From an uncultured OCS116 cluster bacterium (GTDB taxonomy: Bacteria > Pseudomonadota > Alphaproteobacteria > Rhizobiales > TMED25): 64,000 nucleotides of DNA. The stretch lies in the NCBI GenBank assembly GCA_902613795.1, contig CACMIP010000001.1:230087-294086 (forward strand). The letters are read 5' to 3'. Shown here piece by piece: positions 10,801-20,650 of this stretch; the first letter of the stretch is position 1, and each line of letters begins with the position of its first letter. The translations under genes and the position numbers were made by a program. Under the pieces are notes generated by a model. It saw nothing but the letters and a program-made list of their open reading frames with translations, was not told the DNA's origin and made no database searches.

Positions 10801-10941
10801 ATAATATTTGGACTCTCTTTTTCCACTATACTGACGCTAATATTATTGCCAACATTATTAGTAATGCCTTATGTTATAAAAAATAGGAAGATGCTAAAAG
10901 TTAAGAACCAGGAACCATTAAAACCTGCCCAGGAAATATAA
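7810..10941 (+). CDS. RND efflux transporter permease (AcrB/HAE-1-like)
   Basis: 1043 aa with the two-repeat RND layout (LVLTVGMLVDGAIVIVEYS; GIVALAGIVVNNAIVFIDTYN; RFRPILLTTITTIMGLIPMA). Confidence 0.94.
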   Translation: MNKFIDILHSQPRTIITLLLALIIGGIYSYITIPKESNPDIDIPVFYVSVPQPGISSQDSERLILRPLENKLKGMDGLKQIQSIGAEDYGAVILEFDIKIDNEKTLADIRSKISEVESELPDEAKEPKVVEINFALIPSIIVTVSGNVPERTLNKYANNLQDEIEELDSVLSADLAGARDEMVEVIIDTSKLESYNLTALELINAINQNNKVVSAGAVESENGKFSIKVPGLFKTIQDVYSIPVKRNGDIIITLGEVAEIKRTYADQNDFSKFNGKQAISIEVVKRLGVNIIENNKNVRLVVDNYTKDWPDVIEVDYSFDQSTNIFEVLKSLEAAILTAVVLVMITVIAVLGVGPALLVGIGIPITFTISFLIVNLLGMTVNIMVLFGLVLTVGMLVDGAIVIVEYSKKLTERGSPRRDAFLNASKRMFWPIVASTGTTLAAFLPMLLWPGVAGQFMSYLPIMVIIVLSSALATALIFIPVIGSVGGDNADNAYQKITNYDETLYGKVVETVIRRPFVVLISALVLGYIIMSSFVKFNNGVDYFVDQEPEEAVIFISARGNLSLHESKKMIEEVEAAVLNVPGIENINTKSKIDSGGSPADQQDVPVDAIGQISIELLDFEKRRKAREIFDEIIENTKGIAGINVEIRKVEGGPPTGKNIRLEVTSANYENAFKATQQIRSYFDNNLDGIKDIEDTRPLPGVEWTVNVDREKAGIYNTDVATIGSVIRLVTNGVLVGNFRPDDSEDEIEIRARLPKSDRNIDQLDQLSIETQVGSIPISNIITKSYRDSVPNISKLNGKFAFVVKANTDYGVNTDQKVGEIEQWLSTQQWPEDLKFKFRGADEEQKEAGDFLSKAAIAALALMFIILITQFNSFYQTFLTLFTVILSVFGVMLGILITGQTFSIIMTGTGIVALAGIVVNNAIVFIDTYNTNLKEMKDPIKSVIQTANERFRPILLTTITTIMGLIPMATQITFDFIGRDVLVGGITSSWWVQMSTAIIFGLSFSTILTLILLPTLLVMPYVIKNRKMLKVKNQEPLKPAQEI

Positions 10942-11923
10942 GGTCTGGATCAACTATCTGGTTTGAATTAGCCAAGTAAATAACCGTATATTGCATTCCG
11001 GTTCCATACTTTGTCCTTGAGATATTCCATAAATTATCCCCCGGTTCAATAGTTATAGTATTTATCCCAAAATTACCGTCCACATCATCGAATAATCTGG
11101 TAAATTTGGTTGATGTTCTTGCGATAACAAATCTTTCATCATCGACCATATCAGCTCTAATTTCATATTCACCAGGTACGATGTTATCATCTATATTTAA
11201 TGTCCACTTGCCTAATTTATCAGAGATTGCGGTACCAACGTACTCATTATCAATATATGCGTTTACCTCTTTATTCGCTTCAGCATTACCGCCCAATACC
11301 AAATTTTCTTCATTATAGTCGATGCTTTGAATATTAACGATTGTTTCATCTTGTAAAAAACTTGGATCATTGGATAATATCTGACTAGCTTTATCATCTT
11401 GGGTCAAAAGTACAATATTTTCATCACTTAATAAATTCTCTGCTTTATCAACTATTTTATTTGGCATAATTGTTACAATTTGATCCGAGAAAACCTCGAT
11501 TTGATCCCCTGGATTGGTCGTTGAAATTTTCAAATTCAAAACCTCATTGGGAATATTATCATCAAGAGTTATAACCCAATTCCCTTGGGTATCAGATAAA
11601 CCTTCTGCTATCAAAAAATCATCTTTATAGATCTTAATTATTTGATTTGGAGGTGATTTTCCAGCTAAGACAGATACACCGTCATTATCTATCCTGACAA
11701 CGTCAAATGAACCCTGGGCTTTCTCGACGGGAAAAGTTTCTGTTTTGGCTTCATCCATACTTTTTTGGCCTACTTCGGATGTTCTTGTAATAACTTCGTC
11801 CTCAGTCATAACGGCATCTTCTTGTTTCTGAGACGATAAGTATTGGAAAATAAAAAGGAATAAGACTAATAGAAAAAATGCTAGAATAGATAAATTTTTT
11901 TTATTGTTAAACATTGGAAACAA
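10901..11923 (-). CDS. Membrane-anchored protein with two Ig-like repeats and a C-terminal LysM domain
   Basis: N-terminal TM (LSILAFFLLVLFLFIFQYL); two repeats of the GxVxxxLD type (DTQGNWVITLDDNIPNEVLNL; DKLGKWTLNIDDNIVPGEYEI); LysM (ITIEPGDNLWNISRTKYG...DPDLIFPGQVLMVP). Confidence 0.85.
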   Translation of the reverse strand: MFPMFNNKKNLSILAFFLLVLFLFIFQYLSSQKQEDAVMTEDEVITRTSEVGQKSMDEAKTETFPVEKAQGSFDVVRIDNDGVSVLAGKSPPNQIIKIYKDDFLIAEGLSDTQGNWVITLDDNIPNEVLNLKISTTNPGDQIEVFSDQIVTIMPNKIVDKAENLLSDENIVLLTQDDKASQILSNDPSFLQDETIVNIQSIDYNEENLVLGGNAEANKEVNAYIDNEYVGTAISDKLGKWTLNIDDNIVPGEYEIRADMVDDERFVIARTSTKFTRLFDDVDGNFGINTITIEPGDNLWNISRTKYGTGMQYTVIYLANSNQIVDPDLIFPGQVLMVPGS

Positions 11924-12028
11924 TCACTTAATGTTTTATTTTATTATAGTATTATAAAAAGCAAATTAAAGTATTTTCTATCCGGATAAGGTATATAAAT
12001 TTCTATTAATAATTAATATGGTGTTCAA

Positions 12029-12574
12029 ATGACCAAAACTGTATGTATTTTTTGTAGCACATTTAATCCTGAAAATCGCTTCCTAGATGAAGTTACACAT
12101 CTCAGTGAGTTATTTTCAGAAAAAAAAATTAATATGGTTTATGGCGGAGGCGATAAAGGTCTCATGGGTCATGCGGCACGATCAATGATCAATAAGGGTG
12201 TCAAAGTAACAGGAATTGTGCCTAAGTTTCTCATGAAATATATTGATAGGAATATTGGCTTCCACAGGCTAATAGAAACTAAAGACATGCATGAACGAAA
12301 GCTGACAATGTACAGCTTATCTGATATTTTTCTTGTCTTACCTGGTGGTATTGGCACCCTTGATGAGATGACAGAAGTCTTGACCTGGAACCAACTTGGG
12401 GTTCATACTAAAAAAGTAATTATTGGAAATTTCGAAGAATTTTGGACTCCGTATATAGATTTACTCATTCACCTAAATAAATTTAAATACCTCAGCGATT
12501 TATCTCGCATAAATTATTCAATCGCCAGCAACGCAAGTGATATACTGAAATTGATTGAAGCGCCCGATCACTAG
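12029..12574 (+). CDS. LOG family protein (TIGR00730 type nucleotide 5'-monophosphate phosphoribohydrolase)
   Basis: MVYGGGDKGLMGHAA and PGGIGTLDEMTEVLTWNQLG, matching the PGGxGTxxE motif. Confidence 0.9.
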   Translation: MTKTVCIFCSTFNPENRFLDEVTHLSELFSEKKINMVYGGGDKGLMGHAARSMINKGVKVTGIVPKFLMKYIDRNIGFHRLIETKDMHERKLTMYSLSDIFLVLPGGIGTLDEMTEVLTWNQLGVHTKKVIIGNFEEFWTPYIDLLIHLNKFKYLSDLSRINYSIASNASDILKLIEAPDH

Positions 12575-14178
12575 GCTATATTATAAGCCTTTGAGTGTAT
12601 TAATCTATAATTTATAGAGTCGTATAGAGCTTGAAATGATGCATCCATTATATTTGGCGATACTCCTATGGTAACCCACCTCTCACTGGTCTCAGTATCA
12701 GCAGACTCGACAAGTACACGCGTAACAGCACCTGTACCTCCGGATAAAACACGAACTTTATAGTCTACTAACTTCGTATTCTTGAGATATTTGTTATACT
12801 TACCAAGATCTTTCCTCAAAGCATTATCAATAGCATTAACCGGTCCATTACCTTCACCTGATGAGATAAACCTCTCACCATCGACTTCTAGCTTTACAGT
12901 CGCTTCAGATACAGTTATGAGCTCACCCTTTGCATTGTTCCTTCTTTCTACAAGAGTACGAAAACTTTCAACATTGAAAAAATCCTTTGATTTACCAAAA
13001 ATACTTCGAGCCAAGAGCTCAAATGATGCTTGCGCGCTCTCATATGTATAGCCCGCGGCTTCACGTTCTTTAACAATATTTAATAAATCTGCTATCCTAG
13101 AGTCATCTTTATCTACATTGAGTCCAATATCTTTTAAAGATGATAAAATATTCGAACGTCCACCTTGGTCAGAAATCAGAAGTTTTCTATCATTTCCGAT
13201 TAATTTTGGATCCACATGCTCATAAGTTTTAGGATCTTTTACAATTGCGGATGCGTGAATACCCGCTTTTGTTGAAAATGCACTATCACCGACATATGGG
13301 GCCTGTTTGTTAGGCGCCCTATTCATAATATCATCGATGATAAGGCTTGTTTTTCTGATATTCTTGAGTGAGTCTTTTGTAATAGATATATTAAAATTTT
13401 TATTAAACCTCTCCTTTAATAGTAAAGTTGGTATTAGCGTGATGAGATTTGCATTTCCACACCTTTCACCAATACCATTGAGGGTTCCTTGAATCTGACG
13501 AACGCCAGATTGAACAGCGGCAAGACTGTTTGCTATTGCATTACCAGTATCATTATGGGCATGGATACCGAGGTGATCTCCAGACACCGTTTTACACACA
13601 TCACTCACAATTTCAGATACTTCATCAGGCAATGTACCACCATTTGTATCACATAAAATAATCCATCTTGCTCCCGAGTCGAAAGCTGCTTTTGCGCAAG
13701 CGAGCGCGTATATTTTATTTTTTTTGTATCCATCAAAAAAATGTTCGCAGTCGACCATAACTTCTGAATGTGTTTTTGATGCCTCTTTTACTGACTCTGT
13801 TATTGAAGCTAGATTTTCATCGAGTGAGCAGCCAAGAGCCTTTTCAACATGAAAATCCCAAGATTTTGCTACAAAACATATCGCGTCTGCTTTATTTGAT
13901 AAAAGATCATTAAAACCAGGGTCATTTGATATTGATCTCCCAGGTCTTTTTGTCATTCCAAATGATACAAATTTTGATTTTTTAAGGTCTGGTAGCGCGT
14001 TAAAAAAATCTGTATCAATTGGATTTGCTCCTGGGTATCCACCTTCGATATAATCGACGCCAAGCTCGTCTAGAATATTTGATATTCTGTTTTTATCATC
14101 AAGCGTGAAATCAACGCCAGGCGTCTGATTACCGTCTCTTAGCGTGGTATCAAATATATATAAATTATCCTTGGTCAC
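12571..14178 (-). CDS. cimA: Citramalate synthase
   Basis: HMGL-like domain (IFDTTLRDGNQTPGVDFTLDDKNRI, YIEGGYPGANPIDTDFF, LCDTNGGTLPDEV, GIHAHNDTGNAIANSLAA) plus a LeuA-type allosteric domain; 535 aa length fits CimA. Confidence 0.9.
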   Translation of the reverse strand: MTKDNLYIFDTTLRDGNQTPGVDFTLDDKNRISNILDELGVDYIEGGYPGANPIDTDFFNALPDLKKSKFVSFGMTKRPGRSISNDPGFNDLLSNKADAICFVAKSWDFHVEKALGCSLDENLASITESVKEASKTHSEVMVDCEHFFDGYKKNKIYALACAKAAFDSGARWIILCDTNGGTLPDEVSEIVSDVCKTVSGDHLGIHAHNDTGNAIANSLAAVQSGVRQIQGTLNGIGERCGNANLITLIPTLLLKERFNKNFNISITKDSLKNIRKTSLIIDDIMNRAPNKQAPYVGDSAFSTKAGIHASAIVKDPKTYEHVDPKLIGNDRKLLISDQGGRSNILSSLKDIGLNVDKDDSRIADLLNIVKEREAAGYTYESAQASFELLARSIFGKSKDFFNVESFRTLVERRNNAKGELITVSEATVKLEVDGERFISSGEGNGPVNAIDNALRKDLGKYNKYLKNTKLVDYKVRVLSGGTGAVTRVLVESADTETSERWVTIGVSPNIMDASFQALYDSINYRLIHSKAYNIA

Positions 14179-15539
14179 TCAATTTGCTCCCATTCAGTTC
14201 CATTTTCCATATCTTTAAGCCTAATTCCCATTATTTCAAGCTTATTTCTTATTTCATCTGATTTTTTGAAATCTTTATTTGCGCGAGCCAAATTTCTTTC
14301 CTCAATCAAAATATGTATTTCATCTTCATTAATCTTAGATATTTTTTTATCTTTTTTGATGCTATTATTGAAACTTTTCAGATCAATACCCAAAAAATCT
14401 AATGACGCATAAAGTTTATTATATTCATGTTTATTAAAATATTCATGCATGTGAGTAATCGCCATTGGAGTATTCATATCATCAAAAAGTGACTCATGTA
14501 CCTCCTTTGGAACTTCTTTATTAGCTTCGGTATTTATATCTTTAGCCGCTGATAACCATTTTCTTATTACATTTTCTGTTTGTTCAAGACTTCTTTCTGT
14601 CCAATCAATTGGTTGTCTGTAGTGTGTTCGAAGCATATTTAGTCTTACAATAGAACCATGGTAGTTTTGAAGCGTGTCCGTCAACAACGTTACATTGCCA
14701 GCTGATTTAGACATTTTTTTACCTTCAATATTCAGAGTTCCATTGTGAATAAAATAATTTGCCATTTTGTCGTTATCATTGTAGCTACATGATTGAGCAA
14801 TTTCATTCTCGTGATGGGGAAAAGCAAGATCGATACCCCCACCATGAATATCAAAAACCTCGCCTAAATATTTTGCGGACATAGCAGAGCATTCTATGTG
14901 CCAACCGGGTCTTCCCCTACCCCACGGACTATCCCAAGATGGCTCATTTACTGCACTTGGCTTCCATAATACAAAATCTAAAGGATCTCGTTTATAGGTT
15001 GCAACTTCAATGCGCACCCCAGCCATTAAATCTTCCTTTGATTTATTAGATAAATGACCATAATTAGAGTATGAGTTAATATCAAAAATTACATGACCTT
15101 CGTTTACATATGCCTTTTTATTTATTAATAGGCTATCAATGATATTAATCATTTCGGTAACATGTTCTGTAGCGCGAGGCTCTTTTGACGGCTCAAGGCA
15201 GCCCAATTTGATTGCAGTATCTTTAAATATTACTTCGATTTTATTGGTAATTTCACGTATTGCTTCGTTGATATCTAAATCTGGATATTTTTGTAATGCT
15301 ATCTTATTAATTTTATCATCAACATCTGTTATATTTCGGACATAGTTGACTTTATCATTCCCATATTTATACCTAAGTAATCGAAATAATAAATCAAAGA
15401 CAATGACGGGCCTTGCATTCCCAATATGCGGTTCATCATAAACAGTTGGCCCGCATACATACATTTTAATAGATCTAGGATCTAAAGGGATAAATCTCTC
15501 TTTTTGTTTGGACAGTGAATTATAAAGAAAAATATCCAT
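14175..15539 (-). CDS. cysS: Cysteinyl-tRNA synthetase
   Basis: YVCGPTVYDEPHIGNARPVIVFDLLFR, GRPGWHIECSAMS, HGGGIDLAFPHHENEIAQS, KMSKSAGN. Confidence 0.97.
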   Translation of the reverse strand: MDIFLYNSLSKQKERFIPLDPRSIKMYVCGPTVYDEPHIGNARPVIVFDLLFRLLRYKYGNDKVNYVRNITDVDDKINKIALQKYPDLDINEAIREITNKIEVIFKDTAIKLGCLEPSKEPRATEHVTEMINIIDSLLINKKAYVNEGHVIFDINSYSNYGHLSNKSKEDLMAGVRIEVATYKRDPLDFVLWKPSAVNEPSWDSPWGRGRPGWHIECSAMSAKYLGEVFDIHGGGIDLAFPHHENEIAQSCSYNDNDKMANYFIHNGTLNIEGKKMSKSAGNVTLLTDTLQNYHGSIVRLNMLRTHYRQPIDWTERSLEQTENVIRKWLSAAKDINTEANKEVPKEVHESLFDDMNTPMAITHMHEYFNKHEYNKLYASLDFLGIDLKSFNNSIKKDKKISKINEDEIHILIEERNLARANKDFKKSDEIRNKLEIMGIRLKDMENGTEWEQIE

Positions 15540-15545
15540 AATATA

Positions 15546-16112
15546 TTAATCCAAGATATTTTTTGTAATAGTTAATAATATATTCTCGAGGGCTCTATTA
15601 AAACTCTCAAAATCACCTGTAGCTCTTGCAAAAACAAGAGCGCCTTCGATTGAAATGATAATTTCTTCTGACAGCAGAATTGCCCTATTATTATCAATTC
15701 CTTCGTCCTCAATAATTTTAACGAGCGAGTCTTTCCAATAGAGCGCCGCATTCTTTATTTGCGTATTGAAAATATCCTTAGTCGAACCAATAGCAAATAC
15801 GTCCAAAAGGCATGATCTCTGACCATTATTGTAAAATAAATTAATACCCTCTAACATATTTTTAATTTTTGTTGGAAAATTGTGATCGCTCGCAAGAGGT
15901 GATAAAACTAATTTTGTAAAATCGCGAGATATTTTCTCATATACCGCGTTGGCCATCTCTTCTTTTCCCCCGGGAAAGTGATAGTACAAACTTGCACGCC
16001 CTAACCCTGTATTTTGGGATAAAATTGTCAAACTTGTGCCGTCATAGCCATATTCACAGAATATATCTGTAAGCTTATCAACTAAATCTTTATATGATAC
16101 GATTTTGACCAT
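15546..16112 (-). CDS. TetR/AcrR family transcriptional regulator
   Basis: N-terminal HTH YGYDGTSLTILSQNTGLGRASLYYHFPGGKEEMANAVYE; C-terminal domain of the LmrA/YxaF-like kind. Confidence 0.9.
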   Translation of the reverse strand: MVKIVSYKDLVDKLTDIFCEYGYDGTSLTILSQNTGLGRASLYYHFPGGKEEMANAVYEKISRDFTKLVLSPLASDHNFPTKIKNMLEGINLFYNNGQRSCLLDVFAIGSTKDIFNTQIKNAALYWKDSLVKIIEDEGIDNNRAILLSEEIIISIEGALVFARATGDFESFNRALENILLTITKNILD

Positions 16113-16121
16113 GGAGCCACC

Positions 16122-16141
16122 AATAGAACGATCGTTCGATT
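16122..16141. promoter_or_regulatory. Candidate TetR operator (autoregulatory)
   Basis: AATaGAACGATCGTTCgATT: 12-bp perfect palindrome GAACGATCGTTC (16126-16137) inside a 20-bp near-perfect palindrome, about 14 nt upstream of the TetR start codon. Confidence 0.7.
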
Positions 16142-16173
16142 ATATACCACTGTAAATATAAATCAATTTTTTT

Positions 16174-17526
16174 TTACTCTAAAATACTCAACCTCTTTAA
16201 GACTAATTCTCTTCCAAGGAGTAATATAAATGTTGCAAGTTCAGGGCCTGAATTTTCACCAGTTAGCGCAATTCTCAATGGTAGAAATAATTCCCTTCCT
16301 TTAAGCCCCGTTTTTTGTGATATTTTTTCTGTCCAAATCGACCAGGTTTTGTTGTCCCATGGTATATTTGGAAGAGATTCTTGAGCAATTTTTAAAAAAT
16401 CACGATTAATTTCTCCGTCGTTTATATTTATTTTATCATTAGTTATTAAATTCCACCATTTTTGTGCTTCATTTACGGTATTAATATTTGTCTTAACTAC
16501 ATCCCAGAACATCTCTGCATCATTTCCATCTATGCCCAACTCAGCGAGCCGTGAGTCTAGTGTTTGAAATGAAATATTCTGTATAATTTTCTTATTTAAT
16601 CCTATGAGTTCATCAAAGCTAAATCTTGCTGGTGAACGCGATATTTTTGTTAGACTATAATCATTGACTAATTCGTCGATCGATTGAAACGCTTCTATCG
16701 CATCTGATGTACCAATTCGAGCACAATAATTAATTAATGTCATTGGTTCAATTCCACGATCTCTGATATCTTTTAATGACATTGAACCAATCCGCTTAGA
16801 CATGCGCGACCCATCCTTTTGAACCATCAAGCTATGATGACCAAAATTTGGTATATTTGAACCTAAAATTTTAAATAATTGAATTTGGGTAGCAGTGTTT
16901 GACACATGATCTTCACCTCTTAATACATGTGTGATACCCATATCAATGTCATCAACTACACTCGGCAATGTGTATAAAAATGTCCCATCAGCCCTTATCA
17001 GGACAGGATCTGAAAATGAGTCGCATGCAATGCTCTGCTCTCCCCTTATAAGGTCATTCCAAGTTATATTTTTTCTGTCTAATTTAAATCTCCAATATGG
17101 CTTTATACCATTTGCTTCATAGTCTTTTATTTCGTCCTTTGTTAGTTTTAATGAAGCTCTATCATAGATCGGAGGCAGACCACTGGATAAGCTGACTTTT
17201 CTTAATCTATTCAACTCTTCATCTGTCTCATAACAAGGATATAAATGACCCTCTTTGATTAGGTAATCTCTGATTTCTGTATATTTTTCAGTTTTTGATG
17301 ATTGTCTCTCAATTGCAGAGGGTGAAATTTTTAACCATTCAATATCTTTAATTATGGAGCGATAGTATTTTTCCTCAGATCTATCTTGATCCGTATCATC
17401 AATTCTCAGGATTAAATCTCCTAAGATTGATTTAGAATAAACATAGTTGAGAATCAATGTTCTGGCGTTACCGATGTGGAGGTCACCAGTAGGGCTTGGA
17501 GCAAATCTGAGCTTATTATCTGCCAT
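16174..17526 (-). CDS. gltX: Glutamyl-tRNA synthetase
   Basis: LRFAPSPTGDLHIGNARTLILNYVYS, LRIDDTDQDRSEEKY, HHSLMVQKDGSRMSKRIG. Confidence 0.96.
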   Translation of the reverse strand: MADNKLRFAPSPTGDLHIGNARTLILNYVYSKSILGDLILRIDDTDQDRSEEKYYRSIIKDIEWLKISPSAIERQSSKTEKYTEIRDYLIKEGHLYPCYETDEELNRLRKVSLSSGLPPIYDRASLKLTKDEIKDYEANGIKPYWRFKLDRKNITWNDLIRGEQSIACDSFSDPVLIRADGTFLYTLPSVVDDIDMGITHVLRGEDHVSNTATQIQLFKILGSNIPNFGHHSLMVQKDGSRMSKRIGSMSLKDIRDRGIEPMTLINYCARIGTSDAIEAFQSIDELVNDYSLTKISRSPARFSFDELIGLNKKIIQNISFQTLDSRLAELGIDGNDAEMFWDVVKTNINTVNEAQKWWNLITNDKININDGEINRDFLKIAQESLPNIPWDNKTWSIWTEKISQKTGLKGRELFLPLRIALTGENSGPELATFILLLGRELVLKRLSILE

Positions 17527-17531
17527 AAATT

Positions 17532-19211
17532 CTAACTTTTATCTCTAAAGTTATTAGTTATTGGATAACGTCTATCTTTACCAAAATTTTTGTTAGATAT
17601 TTTTACACCTGGTGGAGCTTGTCTTCTTTTGTACTCAGATATGTAAAGTAGATTTTGTATTTTAGATACCCAATTACTATCATGACCAGAGTCAATTATA
17701 TCTTCAACAGACATTTCTTCTTCAATTAATTTAAATAAAATATCATCAAGAATATCGTAGTCGGGCAATGAGTCTTGGTCCGTCTGATTTTCCCTTAGCT
17801 CCGCTGTTGGCGCTTTGATAATGATATTTTCCGGTATGACCTCTCCCTCTGGACCAAGGCATCCTGGTGGTCTTATTTTATTTCTCATTTCGGCTATCTT
17901 ATAAACTTCTGTTTTATAGAGATCTTTTATTGGATTAAAAGCACCTGACATATCACCATATAATGTGGCGTAACCAACAGCCATTTCAGATTTATTTCCT
18001 GTTGTCAGCAATAATCGATTGAACTTATTAGATAATGCCATTAATAGTACAGCCCTTATTCTTGATTGAATATTTTCTTCTGTTATGTCTTTTTCTGTAT
18101 CTTTAAAAAATGGGTTAAGCTGTATTTCAGCTGTCTCGACAATTTTATTTATTGCAATCTCATCAGGGCTTATTTTAAGATTTTTTGCACATTGAATAGC
18201 ATCGTCTAAGCTTTCATCGCTAGTATATTTTGATGGTAGCATTACGCATTGAACATTTTGATGGCCAAGCGCATCAACAGCAATACAGGAAACCAGAGCA
18301 GAGTCTATGCCGCCTGATAATCCAATAATTACTTCTGAGAATTTATTTTTCTTTATATAATCTCTTAAGCCAACAACACAGGCAGAATAATTATCTATCA
18401 ATTCATTGGTTTTCGGACCTTGAATATTACTGCTACAAAACCATTTTTCGTCTTCTTTTCTCCATTCAGTAGTCTTAATTTCAGAAACAAAATTTGATAA
18501 TTTTGTGACAATGCGATAATCTGAATTAACTACAAAAGAACCTCCATCAAAGACAAGTTCGTCTTGACCTCCCACTTGATTTACATAAATTAGAGGCAAT
18601 TTGGTTTCCACCACTCTTTCTAGTACAACATTCATCCTCTTTTCTTCTTTATTTCGGTTATATGGGGAACCGTTTAGTATCACCAGCAACTCTGAGCCAG
18701 TCTCCATTAGACATTCGGTAACATCATCAAACCAAATATCCTCACATATCGCGACACCAATCTTTAGCCCACGAAAATTCATAGGACCGGGCATTTCTCC
18801 TTGACTAAAAATTCTCTCTTCATCAAATACATCGTAATTGGGTAAATGAACTTTATTTTGCATGGCAATTATTTCACCATTATCAATTAAAGCAGCAGAA
18901 TTAAAAATCTTATCCTTCTGAATTGTTGGTAAGCCAATAAGGATTGCTGGTCCACCATCCTCTGTTTTTTTTACCAATTTCTCAAAATAGTATGTAATTT
19001 CCTCAAGAAATGAATTCCTCAGGACCAAATCCTCAGGTGGATAACCAGATAAGAAAAGCTCTGAGAAAACGACTAGATCGGCTTTTTCATTTACTGCATA
19101 ATCTCTTGCCTTCAGCACGAGGTCAAAGTTTCCGGATACATTTCCAACAGTTGGATTATACTGAGCTAAAGCTATATTAACTTTATTTTTTATTTCATCT
19201 ACCATGAGCAA
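17532..19211 (-). CDS. nadE: Glutamine-dependent NAD+ synthetase
   Basis: N-terminal nitrilase/amidase domain (FSELFLSGYPPEDL, AICEDIWF) and C-terminal synthetase with the P-loop IIGLSGGIDSALVSCIAVDALG. Confidence 0.95.
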   Translation of the reverse strand: MLMVDEIKNKVNIALAQYNPTVGNVSGNFDLVLKARDYAVNEKADLVVFSELFLSGYPPEDLVLRNSFLEEITYYFEKLVKKTEDGGPAILIGLPTIQKDKIFNSAALIDNGEIIAMQNKVHLPNYDVFDEERIFSQGEMPGPMNFRGLKIGVAICEDIWFDDVTECLMETGSELLVILNGSPYNRNKEEKRMNVVLERVVETKLPLIYVNQVGGQDELVFDGGSFVVNSDYRIVTKLSNFVSEIKTTEWRKEDEKWFCSSNIQGPKTNELIDNYSACVVGLRDYIKKNKFSEVIIGLSGGIDSALVSCIAVDALGHQNVQCVMLPSKYTSDESLDDAIQCAKNLKISPDEIAINKIVETAEIQLNPFFKDTEKDITEENIQSRIRAVLLMALSNKFNRLLLTTGNKSEMAVGYATLYGDMSGAFNPIKDLYKTEVYKIAEMRNKIRPPGCLGPEGEVIPENIIIKAPTAELRENQTDQDSLPDYDILDDILFKLIEEEMSVEDIIDSGHDSNWVSKIQNLLYISEYKRRQAPPGVKISNKNFGKDRRYPITNNFRDKS

Positions 19212-19216
19212 TATTT

Positions 19217-20575
19217 TTACAATGTCGAGCTCAATTCATCAGCGACTAAGAATGCCAACTCTAATGCCTGATCTGCATTTAATCTTGGATCACAGTGCGT
19301 GTGATATCTACTTGATAAATCTTCATCTCGGATTGGAACAGCTCCGCCTACACACTCCGTAACATTTTTACCAGTCATTTCAATGTGTATTCCGCCAGGA
19401 AAAGAGCCTTTATCCTTATGAATTTTCATATAATTCCTGACTTCATTCATTATAAGTTCAAATGGGCGAGTCTTGAACCCTGACTCAGATTTAATTGTAT
19501 TGCCATGCATGGGATCACAAGACCATAAAACGCTTCTATCTTCTTTTTTAACTATATCTATAAATCCTGGTAAATGTTTTTCTACATTTTCATGCCCAAA
19601 TCTGGCAATGAGGGTTATCCTTCCTGGCTCATTAGTTGGATTTAGAATATCTAACAAAGTAATTAAGGTTTCAGGATCAAGGGATGGTCCACATTTTATT
19701 CCTAGGGGATTATTGATCCCCCTACAATACTCAACATGTGCTTCCTTTGGATCTCTTGTTCGATCACCAATCCAAACCATGTGACCTGAAGTTGCATACC
19801 AATCATCAGTTATTGAATCGACTCTTGTCATTGACTCTTCATAGCCAAGCAATAAAGCCTCATGACTCGTGTACAAATCTGTTGTTCTTAATTGAGGGAC
19901 TGACTCAGGAGTGATACCACAGGCCCGCATGAACCCCAATGATTTTGAGATTTGCTCTGCTAAATCTGAGTATTTTTCCCCAATTGGAGAATTTTCAAGA
20001 AAATCAAGCGTCCAACTATGAACTCTCTCCAAATCAGCATAACCGCCTTGAGAAAATGCCCTTAGTAGATTTACAGTTGCTGCCGATTGCCTATATGACT
20101 TCAAGAGTCTTTCAGGATCGGGGTTACGAGCAGCTTTGTCAAATTCAATACCATTAATAATATCACCTCTGTAGCTTATAAGCTCTTCGCCATTTGCTTC
20201 TTCTGTGTCAGAGGATCTTGGCTTTGCAAATTGTCCTGCAATTCTACCAACTTTTATTACAGGTAGTGACGTCGCAAATATTAAAACAGCTGACATTTGT
20301 AGGAATAATCTAAAAATATCCCTAATGTTATCTGGGTTATGTTCAGCAAAGGATTCAGCACAGTCACCACCCTGGAGCAAAAACGCTTTTCCTTGGCTCG
20401 CTAAAGCAAGCTTTTCTTTAAGATCTCTTGCTTCCCCAGCAAAAACAAGTGGTGGATAAGTTGCAATAGTTTTTTCAACTTCATGAAGGTGTGCCTCATG
20501 CCCATAGACTGGCACATGCCTGATAGGCTTCTCTCTCCAACTTGAAGGTGACCAATTTTGCATAGATTTCTCCAT
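19217..20575 (-). CDS. 3-deoxy-7-phosphoheptulonate synthase, class II (plant type)
   Basis: [74 protein letters not shown]. Start may be the internal Met at about 20563. Confidence 0.96.
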   Translation of the reverse strand: MEKSMQNWSPSSWREKPIRHVPVYGHEAHLHEVEKTIATYPPLVFAGEARDLKEKLALASQGKAFLLQGGDCAESFAEHNPDNIRDIFRLFLQMSAVLIFATSLPVIKVGRIAGQFAKPRSSDTEEANGEELISYRGDIINGIEFDKAARNPDPERLLKSYRQSAATVNLLRAFSQGGYADLERVHSWTLDFLENSPIGEKYSDLAEQISKSLGFMRACGITPESVPQLRTTDLYTSHEALLLGYEESMTRVDSITDDWYATSGHMVWIGDRTRDPKEAHVEYCRGINNPLGIKCGPSLDPETLITLLDILNPTNEPGRITLIARFGHENVEKHLPGFIDIVKKEDRSVLWSCDPMHGNTIKSESGFKTRPFELIMNEVRNYMKIHKDKGSFPGGIHIEMTGKNVTECVGGAVPIRDEDLSSRYHTHCDPRLNADQALELAFLVADELSSTL

Positions 20576-20650
20576 AAATAAATTCCGTTTAATATATATA
20601 TAATGCTACTTGTGATAACAAGCTATTAATATTCGTAAATAATATATTTT

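Noticed and set aside
11979-11988. TATCCGGATA palindrome upstream of the LOG-family gene
   Set aside because: Only 10 bp; many such are expected by chance in 64 kb.
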